Below are positions 6,422 through 12,060 of a stretch of DNA of 12,060 nucleotides, piece after piece. A program made the position numbers and the translations under genes. The DNA is from SAR202 cluster bacterium AD-804-J14_MRT_500m (GTDB taxonomy: Bacteria > Chloroflexota > Dehalococcoidia > UBA3495 > GCA-2712585). Positions within the stretch are counted from its first letter, which is position 1; each line of letters opens with the position of its first letter. The DNA lies in assembly GCA_009391275.1 (NCBI GenBank), contig VEXF01000040.1:1-12060 (forward strand). Direction: 5' to 3'. The notes beneath the pieces were generated by a model, which saw nothing but the letters and a program-made list of their open reading frames with translations, searched no databases and was not told the origin of the DNA.

Positions 6422-7329
6422 TTCAAAGCTCCTGCAATAGCTTTTATGTTGAAATTCATAAGATCTATATAGGTCGTTATGTTACTAGATGATGATCCAA
6501 AGGAGCCTAAATATAGTTGAACTATTGGTATGCCTGTTTCCTCAGATATTCGCAGAGGTAGTCGGTCAGTAGTGGAAAACTCGCTGAATATGGCAGAGAT
6601 ATCACGTTTTTCTAATATTTGAACCAAGTCTGATAATTCTTGAGGGGAGGGCCTATCATGCGTAGAGGTAGAATGTGAAATAGATCCTATAATCTGAAAA
6701 CCGTACCGATTAGCTAGATATGACAGCGAATCATGGGTAGCAACTATGAGACGGCGATCAGGTGGGATTGTAGAAAATTGGGATTTAGCGGACTGGTGAA
6801 GATCCTGAATCTCATTTGAATAATTCTGAGCGTTGGACATGAAAATGGAGGCTTTGGAAGGAAAACGTTCTGAAAGTACAGTCGCCATTTCATTGATCAC
6901 TAAATCTACCAACGTTGGGTCGAGCCAAAAATGTGGGTCTCTCTCCGAAATCTGTTCCGGATAAGGTTCTATGACGTTTCCTAGGATGGATAGGCGAGAT
7001 GTTTTCGATGCGGAGTTCACTATCAATGTGTCTAGCCATTCATCTTCGAGACCGCGGCCTATTGAGAATACGATGTCAGCGTCTGCGATTCGCGCAATAT
7101 CGCGCGCGGAGGGAGAAAAACTGTGTGGATCAGAGCCCGATTGAACCAAAGAGAAGATCTGTACGGAGTCGTCCGCGATCTGAGATGCCCAATCTGCAAT
7201 GATGCCGTTCGTAGCGACCACGGTGATTGGCTGGGTATCGCCATAAGCGTCAATTGACTTATTGCCAGTACAAGAAGTGCCAACTAGGAGGCTAAATAGA
7301 ATCATCGGGAATATAGATAAATGATACAT
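6418..7329 (-). CDS. znuA: Zn/Mn ABC transporter solute-binding lipoprotein
   Basis: The extracytoplasmic metal receptor (cluster A-I binding protein) that delivers zinc or manganese to the permease. It has 303 residues. An N-terminal hydrophobic signal ends at Cys20 with an imperfect lipobox (VGTSC). Metal-ligand candidates are His69 (SDPHSFSP), His133 (RDPHFWLDP) and His199 (ATHDSLSYL). The fourth ligand, an Asp in the C-terminal strand of TroA/PsaA-type proteins, aligns with Gly275 (LYLGSFG). The His-rich loop common in ZnuA is absent. The His at position 199 favours zinc (PsaA has Glu there). It follows the Fur-family gene by 52 bases and overlaps the ATPase gene by four. Regulation by the upstream Fur-family protein is inferred. 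Confidence 0.95.
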   Translation of the reverse strand: MYHLSIFPMILFSLLVGTSCTGNKSIDAYGDTQPITVVATNGIIADWASQIADDSVQIFSLVQSGSDPHSFSPSARDIARIADADIVFSIGRGLEDEWLDTLIVNSASKTSRLSILGNVIEPYPEQISERDPHFWLDPTLVDLVINEMATVLSERFPSKASIFMSNAQNYSNEIQDLHQSAKSQFSTIPPDRRLIVATHDSLSYLANRYGFQIIGSISHSTSTHDRPSPQELSDLVQILEKRDISAIFSEFSTTDRLPLRISEETGIPIVQLYLGSFGSSSSNITTYIDLMNFNIKAIAGALK

Positions 7330-7360
7330 AGTCTCATTAAATACTAGAGTTTGGTCAAGG

Positions 7361-7377
7361 TTAATTTATGATATTAA
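7361..7377. promoter_or_regulatory. AT-rich imperfect dyad between regulator and binding-protein genes
   Basis: TTAATTTATGATATTAA is an imperfect 17-bp palindrome (six of eight arm positions match) in the 52-base gap. It could be a Fur-family operator for an internal promoter, but its AT-richness makes chance symmetry likely. Confidence 0.2.
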
Positions 7378-7381
7378 TTGC

Positions 7382-7810
7382 TTATGAGATTTCTTTAACG
7401 GAGCAGAGGTGGCATACGAGGAAAAGCTCCATTCTGTGTCCTACAATTTGTCCAGGGATTTCTTCACCTATAGCTCGAAGAACCCGTTCTACTGTAGAAT
7501 CTCGAAACTCACCTACGGTGCCACACTGGACGCAGACAGTGTGGTGATGATGTTCGGCGCGGGCCAACACGTATTTGGGGCTCCCACTGGGCATTGATAA
7601 TTTGCATAGCACTCCTGAAATTACCAAGAGCTTGATAGTACGGTATACAGTCGCACGACCAACCGATAGCAGGTCATCGGAAAGCTCCTCGGCTGTAAAC
7701 CCCGCGTTCATTTTGACGAGATGATCAACTATTGAACGGCGCTGCATCGTAGGTCTATGTCCGAGATCTTCAAGTATGTGAAGTAAATCAGTTGTCTGGT
7801 TGTGAAGCAT
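7382..7810 (-). CDS. zur: Fur-family metal-responsive repressor (Zur-like)
   Basis: A cytoplasmic DNA-binding metal sensor of 142 residues, the normal Fur length. The winged-helix domain spans about 5-82, with the recognition helix GRATVYRTIKLL (51-62). The dimerisation domain follows, with a His cluster HHHH (87-90) and paired Cys motifs CVQC (93/96) and CHLC (133/136) forming the structural zinc site. It heads the zinc-type ABC transporter operon, so Zur-like repression of its own operon under metal-replete conditions is the best inference; an iron or manganese sensor is not excluded. ATG 7810 is the only start that keeps the N-terminal helix, but it has no clear Shine-Dalgarno sequence. 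The symbol is provisional. Confidence 0.92.
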   Translation of the reverse strand: MLHNQTTDLLHILEDLGHRPTMQRRSIVDHLVKMNAGFTAEELSDDLLSVGRATVYRTIKLLVISGVLCKLSMPSGSPKYVLARAEHHHHTVCVQCGTVGEFRDSTVERVLRAIGEEIPGQIVGHRMELFLVCHLCSVKEIS

Positions 7811-7831
7811 GATATTTGAGATGTAGTATCA
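7810..7831. promoter_or_regulatory. TGATA-N12-TATCA dyad at the regulator start
   Basis: TGATA (7810-7814) and TATCA (7827-7831) form a perfect inverted repeat that touches the start codon of the Fur-family gene. A second dyad, GTTGAAGTTTAAC (7839-7851), lies nearby. Both are downstream of the predicted start of transcription and could be autoregulatory operators. Neither matches a textbook Zur box. Confidence 0.3.
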
Positions 7832-7876
7832 ACAAAGGGTTGAAGTTTAACAGCGTGTCGGTTATGGGGCCGTGGG

Positions 7877-7905
7877 TTTATATCAGATGCTCGAATAGGT
7901 GTCAA
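7877..7905 (-). promoter_or_regulatory. Near-consensus sigma-70 promoter of the metal-uptake operon
   Basis: Read on the minus strand, TTGACA (7900-7905, perfect -35) and TATAAA (7877-7882, five of six -10) have the ideal 17-base spacing. Transcription would start near 7870, giving a leader of about 60 bases before the Fur-family gene. This is the strongest promoter match in the window. Confidence 0.7.
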
Positions 7906-7995
7906 TGTAAGTGTACCCCGGGATATACTGCGCCTTATTAAATAGAGTCGAGATGCCCACATCGTTGCAGAACCTATTAGTTGTCATTCCCGGGT

Positions 7996-8022
7996 GAGGT
8001 CTTTTAGATGTCTCTAGACCTC
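7996..8022. repeat. Perfect 7-bp inverted repeat
   Basis: GAGGTCT (7996-8002) and AGACCTC (8016-8022) are perfect reverse complements with a 13-base loop. The sequence after it, CGTTTGTTC, is only weakly T-rich. It lies between divergent genes, where a terminator is not expected, so it may be a leader hairpin or a binding site. Confidence 0.35.
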
Positions 8023-8149
8023 GTTTGTTCAGAATTGATTACCAGATTAAGTATAAATGTCTGATTAGATTACTCGTATGACAAAAATTAAGTGCTGGGT
8101 AAGATTTGATTAAAATGACTACTAGACCGAGTATATTTTCGTTTTGGAT

Positions 8150-9007
8150 ATGAGGATTTTGAAAACCAAAAAAGATGACGGGGATGAAAACAATCAACGA
8201 AAACCCATTTCATTGGTTGTGGAAAGAATTGATGAGATACGCAATTTTCTAGGGAACCATAAACTGTCAGTTTTTCTAGACTATGATGGAACACTGACAC
8301 CGATAGCCTCGAATCCCTCGGGAGCGCTACTTGGCGACGACATGAAGGCCGTACTTGGTCGGCTATCCAGTCTATGCCCGGTCGCGATAATTAGTGGCCG
8401 AGATAAGGATCTTCTGAAAACGTTAGTAGGGTTAGACCAAATTACATATGCGGGCAGTCATGGATTGGAAATAGAGGGGCCTCAAGGGTCTGGGCTTTAC
8501 CACAATGTTGGTACAGAATTTTCTGGAGAAGTTCAATGCTTGGCAGACCGACTAGCGCATTCACTATTGAATATCCCAGGGGTTCTGGTAGAACGGACTG
8601 CCTACACGGTAGCGGTGCATTATAGGCTTACTCCACCTCAATTTATAAGCAAGGTGGAAGATTTACTTCAAAAAGTGCTTGTAGAGTTTTCGGGTTTTAG
8701 AAAGACACTAGGCAAGATGGTGTTCGAAATCAGACCTAGAATAGAATGGGACAAAGGTAGGGCATTGATGTGGGTGTTGGATTCTATATCTGCTAATGAC
8801 GAAACAAGGATACCTATTTATATTGGGGATGATCTAACCGACGAAGACGCATTTCACATAATCCGTGATCGTGGTCTTGGGCTGCTAGTTTCGGACAATC
8901 CTAAAAAGACCTATGCCAGCTATATGTTAAAGGACACCTGTGAAGTTCTATGGTTCTTGGAATGGTTGGAATGTGATTTACAAAGGAGGCTGCAATTAAA
9001 ACGATGA
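8150..9007 (+). CDS. otsB: Trehalose-6-phosphate phosphatase family HAD enzyme
   Basis: A cytoplasmic phosphatase that would convert trehalose 6-phosphate to trehalose. From ATG 8150 it has 285 residues. HAD motif I is FLDYDGTL (42-49; nucleophile Asp44, acid/base Asp46), motif II is ISGRD (81-85), motif III Lys202 lies in WDKGRA, and motif IV is GDDLTDED (226-233). The YAGSHGLE and FEIRP stretches are typical of the OtsB family. The start is uncertain: TTG 8144 and ATG 8150 are both in frame and neither has a good ribosome site. The usual partner, trehalose-6-phosphate synthase (OtsA), is not in the window. The stop codon overlaps the next gene by ATGA. A related sugar phosphate as the true substrate cannot be excluded. 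Confidence 0.92.
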   Translation: MRILKTKKDDGDENNQRKPISLVVERIDEIRNFLGNHKLSVFLDYDGTLTPIASNPSGALLGDDMKAVLGRLSSLCPVAIISGRDKDLLKTLVGLDQITYAGSHGLEIEGPQGSGLYHNVGTEFSGEVQCLADRLAHSLLNIPGVLVERTAYTVAVHYRLTPPQFISKVEDLLQKVLVEFSGFRKTLGKMVFEIRPRIEWDKGRALMWVLDSISANDETRIPIYIGDDLTDEDAFHIIRDRGLGLLVSDNPKKTYASYMLKDTCEVLWFLEWLECDLQRRLQLKR

Positions 9008-10038
9008 GTGAAATGAAGCAGAAAACAACAAATTGTGAAATTCTGAACATCGGAGATTTTGTGCTCCAGTCAGGGGCGACAATCCGAGATTGTAAATTAG
9101 CGTACAAAGTTCATGGATCTCTGAACGAAAACCGTGACAATGCCATCGTCGTGCCTACGTTTTACGGCGGCAATCATAACGACATAGATCCGATGATTGG
9201 TGAAGATAAGGCATTGGACCCAAGCACGTATTTTATCGTAGTACCTAATATGTTCGGCAACGGTGTCTCATCATCTCCGAGTAACACATCTGGGCCATAC
9301 GGTCGTGCACGTTTTCCAAATGTAACTGTCTACGACAACGTTGTGGCGCAGCATTATTTAATGACAGAGATATTGAGGGTACAAAAAATAGTGTTAGTTG
9401 CCGGCACGTCGATGGGAGCTTTACAGACCTATCAATGGGCATCGCTTTATCCAAAACTAGTCGATAAGATAGCGCCGGTGTGCGGATCTGCTAGAGTTTC
9501 GAATCATAATTTTGTATTTTTGGAAGGCGTCAAGGCTGCGCTCACGGCTGATGATGCTTTTAAAGGTGGCTGGTATGAGAGTCCGCCAAGTAAGGGGTTA
9601 CGTGCATTTGGAAGGGTTTATGCGGGTTGGGCGTTGTCACAAGCTTTCTATCGCAACGGAATGTATAGGAAGCTTGGATACTCCTCACTAGAAGATTATT
9701 TAATTGAGTTTTGGGAAGGTCGACGCATGGATTCAGATGCTAATGATCTGCTAGCAATGCTGTGGACTTGGCAGCATGCTGATATAAGTAGTAATGACAA
9801 ATACGAAGGTGATTTTGATACGGCGTTGGCAGATATTTCTGCTAAGGCCATTGTGATGCCTTGTCGAACAGATCTATATTTCCCACCAGAAGACAACGAA
9901 TATGAAGTTTCACGAATGCCCAATGCAGAGATGCGTCCGATTGAATCTGTATGGGGTCATCTAGCGGGTAGCCCAGGAGCCAATGCCGATGATTCGAATT
10001 TTATAGATGCATCATTGCGGCAACTGTTACATATGTAG
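9004..10038 (+). CDS. MetX-like alpha/beta-hydrolase (homoserine acetyltransferase family)
   Basis: A 344-residue alpha/beta-hydrolase resembling homoserine/serine O-acyltransferases. N-terminal features are AYKVHGSLNENRDNAIVV and the FGNGVSSSPSN loop. The nucleophile elbow is GTSMGA (134-139, Ser136). The probable triad is completed by Asp290 (CRTDLYFPPEDN) and His319 (VWGHLAGSPG). The helical lid spans about 170-265. True MetX proteins usually carry GDAF-type sequences around the catalytic His, whereas this has WGHLAG, so hydrolase or a different acyltransferase activity is possible and I give no symbol. The start ATGA overlaps the phosphatase stop. AAAGGAGG lies upstream but with a long 14-base spacer, so coupling to the upstream gene probably drives translation. 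Confidence 0.88.
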   Translation: MSEMKQKTTNCEILNIGDFVLQSGATIRDCKLAYKVHGSLNENRDNAIVVPTFYGGNHNDIDPMIGEDKALDPSTYFIVVPNMFGNGVSSSPSNTSGPYGRARFPNVTVYDNVVAQHYLMTEILRVQKIVLVAGTSMGALQTYQWASLYPKLVDKIAPVCGSARVSNHNFVFLEGVKAALTADDAFKGGWYESPPSKGLRAFGRVYAGWALSQAFYRNGMYRKLGYSSLEDYLIEFWEGRRMDSDANDLLAMLWTWQHADISSNDKYEGDFDTALADISAKAIVMPCRTDLYFPPEDNEYEVSRMPNAEMRPIESVWGHLAGSPGANADDSNFIDASLRQLLHM

Positions 10039-10132
10039 AGGACGGCGCTGTCGATGGTTCGAGATGGAACAGCTGGTTTGTTAAAGACATATATTCCTAC
10101 GTGGCGATAGCGCGATATATCAGATTACTACC

Positions 10133-12060
10133 CTATTGACGAACCAATTGACCTTTTTTAACTGATAGGACGTTGTGATTTTGTATGGCACTGTGGGCAA
10201 ATCTTATTACGTCATCTGCACATATGCTGCAATAGTCGTAAATTGACGTGAGATTAGCCGCAATCTCCTCTCTGCGTTTGATGAGAGATGGACTAGCTTG
10301 CTTCAGATCTAATACCTGAGTCAGTTCACGCAAATTTGGTAGCAAAAGATTCTCTAATGCCATACGGAGTAGTGGGAAGTCCTTGTATGAAGGTGTTGTT
10401 TTATCGGTTTGCGTAGCTTGCCAAATTCGAACGGTTTCACTTCTAAAAGCAATCCGTTCAGAGTCTCGAATTGCGATACTGCCCTCGATACGACGAAGCA
10501 ACTTTTCGTCGATAGTAGGCCATTGAGTATCTTCAGAAATATCGGAAACGAATGATTTTGCGTCATTCATATAATATTCAAACTGTGTTTGGGCAGCCTC
10601 TTCGAAATTATTGCTAGCTCCTAGTCGGACCTGATGAATCGCCATTTTGCGGTAGGCTTTTATGATGTCATTAAGTAGGTCTGGGAATCGCTCTTTTTGG
10701 TCTTGGCTCAGTCCAGCGCGCTCTTCAAGGCCAGTGACTAGATTCTCTAAAGCATCGACGGGAAGCAGGCACTTAGGCGCGAGAGAAATTGAATCTGCTA
10801 TACGGTTCAATACGTATCTGGGGGAAAGGCCAAACATTCCTTCGCTGGGACTTTCGACTTGGAGGGATTCGACATCCGATTTAGTGTATGGAGGGGGAAT
10901 AATATTGTCGTACATCTCCAATTTATCAATTAGGGAGAGCCGTGGAAGTCCTGCGACGCGTTTGCCTCCCTCCATGCGTGAAATAATAGATAGAGATGCT
11001 ATCAATGGAAGCGTGATTGGAGAAATATGAATTTCAGACTTATAGTTATCTGAAAGTAACTTTTGGTAAATTTTGACCTCTTGGGATCTTTGGAGAGTGT
11101 AGGGAACTCGAAGCATTATGAGGCGGTCTAAAAGCGCTTCAGCCTCTTTATTTTCAACGAAATTGTCGTATTCTGCTTCATTGCTATGGGCTATGATTGC
11201 CTCATCTGCGTAGACGGATCCGAAACTTCCAAGTTTGATGGTTTGTTCTTGAGCTACGCCTAGGACCACAGTTAAAAATTTATCGTCGGATCGAAAGAAC
11301 TGTATGAATTCCATGATTCCTCGGTTAGCGGCTTCCAGCTCGCCGTCCAATCTAAAACCCTTACCAGCACCCTCCAAACGGTCTTCTGTGAGACTATCAA
11401 CGTCTATGCTTCCGATAAGCCGTGCTACATCTTGTCCTTGTGGCGATGTCGCTACAAAGGCGCCTATTCCGATCCCTTGTGATTCAGCGAAGGCTATTCG
11501 TTTGATTTTAACTTTGCTGATATCATTCTTATAGGTAGTGCTGAGACTATGACGACATCGAGGGCAAAGGTCGCCTTCAATTTCGAATCCGTAGGCGTCT
11601 TTGAACTCTTGGCGCCTGTGACGGGGTATGAGATGGAGGGGTTCTTCTTGCATTGGGCAGCCTGAAATCGAGTATACGGCTCCTTCATCAGTGCGAGTGT
11701 AGTTTTCAAGTCCTCTCTTGATTATATTGACTATTGTAGATTTCCCACTTCCTGGAGGCCCCATCAGTAGTAGGATACGTCGTCTCTCTTCAGGAATTTG
11801 AGCGGCTGCCTGAAAAATCTGCATGAGTCGCACAATTGTATGGTTTGATCCGAAGACTTCGTTTTCAAAAAGTCCGTACTCTTGTGTGCCGTCTGATTTA
11901 TCTGTTACACCATATGACTGGATCATGTCCCGTACCCTAGCGTGGGAAGTTTGCACGATCTTAGGTGTCTTGATTGCCATTTTCAGGTATTCTCGAAAAG
12001 TACCCTCCCACGCTAATGCTTCGGACTCCTGCCGGATCTCTTGAAATAGTTTTGTGATTT
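10133..12060 (-). CDS. prkA: PrkA serine kinase / AAA+ protein, 5' end outside window
   Basis: A PrkA/YeaG-family protein, a AAA+ ATPase linked to a kinase-like C-terminal domain. The family is described as a serine kinase and, in Bacillus, as an ATP-dependent protease affecting sporulation. The frame stays open from the ATG at 11980 to the right edge, adding 26 residues that include WEGTFREYL, a typical PrkA N-terminus, so 11980 is internal and the gene is partial. Numbering from that Met, Walker A is GPPGSGKST (74-82). The family blocks are CPMQEEPLHLIP (108-119), GDLCPRC (136-142), LDGELEAANRGIMEF (211-225) and YADEAIIAHSNEAEY (257-271). The C-terminal regulatory and kinase-like part spans about 380-615. 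About 641 residues are visible, close to full family length. No yeaH or spoVR partner lies downstream. Confidence 0.95.
   Translation of the reverse strand, partial: ITKLFQEIRQESEALAWEGTFREYLKMAIKTPKIVQTSHARVRDMIQSYGVTDKSDGTQEYGLFENEVFGSNHTIVRLMQIFQAAAQIPEERRRILLLMGPPGSGKSTIVNIIKRGLENYTRTDEGAVYSISGCPMQEEPLHLIPRHRRQEFKDAYGFEIEGDLCPRCRHSLSTTYKNDISKVKIKRIAFAESQGIGIGAFVATSPQGQDVARLIGSIDVDSLTEDRLEGAGKGFRLDGELEAANRGIMEFIQFFRSDDKFLTVVLGVAQEQTIKLGSFGSVYADEAIIAHSNEAEYDNFVENKEAEALLDRLIMLRVPYTLQRSQEVKIYQKLLSDNYKSEIHISPITLPLIASLSIISRMEGGKRVAGLPRLSLIDKLEMYDNIIPPPYTKSDVESLQVESPSEGMFGLSPRYVLNRIADSISLAPKCLLPVDALENLVTGLEERAGLSQDQKERFPDLLNDIIKAYRKMAIHQVRLGASNNFEEAAQTQFEYYMNDAKSFVSDISEDTQWPTIDEKLLRRIEGSIAIRDSERIAFRSETVRIWQATQTDKTTPSYKDFPLLRMALENLLLPNLRELTQVLDLKQASPSLIKRREEIAANLTSIYDYCSICADDVIRFAHSAIQNHNVLSVKKGQLVRQ

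Larger units (their letters stand above)
7811..8149. other. Divergent intergenic region between regulator and phosphatase
   Basis: The stretch holds the regulator's promoter (7877-7905), two dyads close to its start codon and an inverted repeat at 7996-8022. On the plus strand I see only a poor promoter candidate for the phosphatase gene (ATGACA at 8078, 17 bases, AAGATT). No RNA gene was recognised. Confidence 0.5.

Noticed and set aside
10047..10073. GCTGT...ACAGC hairpin after the MetX-like gene as a terminator
   Set aside because: Only five pairs with a 17-base loop, and a broken T-stretch follows.
1..12060. tRNA genes, rRNA, CRISPR arrays, transposases or phage genes
   Set aside because: I looked for T-loop-like sequences, regularly spaced repeats and transposase-like frames and found none that could be supported.

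Overview
This window carries ordinary bacterial DNA of moderate GC content with short intergenic gaps. Lipoprotein signal sequences, a HGYD-type cupredoxin, a sulfite-oxidase-family enzyme with a cupin partner, an HpcH/HpaI aldolase of the long RYWG subtype and a PrkA kinase suggest a free-living bacterium. I think a Chloroflexota-like (for example SAR202-type) organism is plausible. That placement is an inference from gene content and not a demonstrated assignment. I see no rRNA, tRNA, CRISPR array, insertion sequence, phage gene or attachment site.

Region 1 (20-1382, minus strand) has two exported proteins in a row. The first is a membrane-anchored protein with a YtkA/FixH-like beta-sandwich. 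The second is a His-rich cupredoxin-like lipoprotein whose last half-domain appears cut off, or unusually arranged, at its stop codon. Region 2 (1612-1887, plus strand) holds a possible small signal-anchored protein behind a perfect 8-bp inverted repeat. Region 3 (2026-3513, minus strand) is a two-gene unit, a small cupin followed by a cytoplasmic molybdenum enzyme of the sulfite oxidase family. A plausible promoter lies upstream, with a dyad over its -10 box.

Region 4 (3514-3949) is a 430-base gene-free stretch containing a bipartite hairpin-forming sequence. It precedes a class II HpcH/HpaI aldolase (3950-4801, plus strand). Region 5 (4834-7810, minus strand) is a compact metal-uptake operon. 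The order is Fur-family regulator, solute-binding lipoprotein, ATPase, permease, with 4- and 8-base overlaps between the last three genes. It is headed by a near-consensus sigma-70 promoter (TTGACA, 17 bp, TATAAA). The regulator probably senses zinc or manganese and controls its own operon.

Region 6 (8150-10038, plus strand) is a translationally coupled pair: a trehalose-6-phosphate-phosphatase-type HAD enzyme and a MetX-like alpha/beta-hydrolase. Region 7 (10133-12060, minus strand) is a PrkA serine kinase/AAA+ protein. Its reading frame runs open past the right edge, so its start lies outside the window.

No convincing rho-independent terminator was found at either convergent junction (4802-4833 and 10039-10132). 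The most useful leads are the odd cupredoxin end, the altered active site of the sulfite-oxidase-like enzyme and its dyad-bearing promoter, the missing fourth metal ligand in the binding protein, and the phosphatase/acyltransferase-like pair. I did not find a clear, wholly new multi-gene system.
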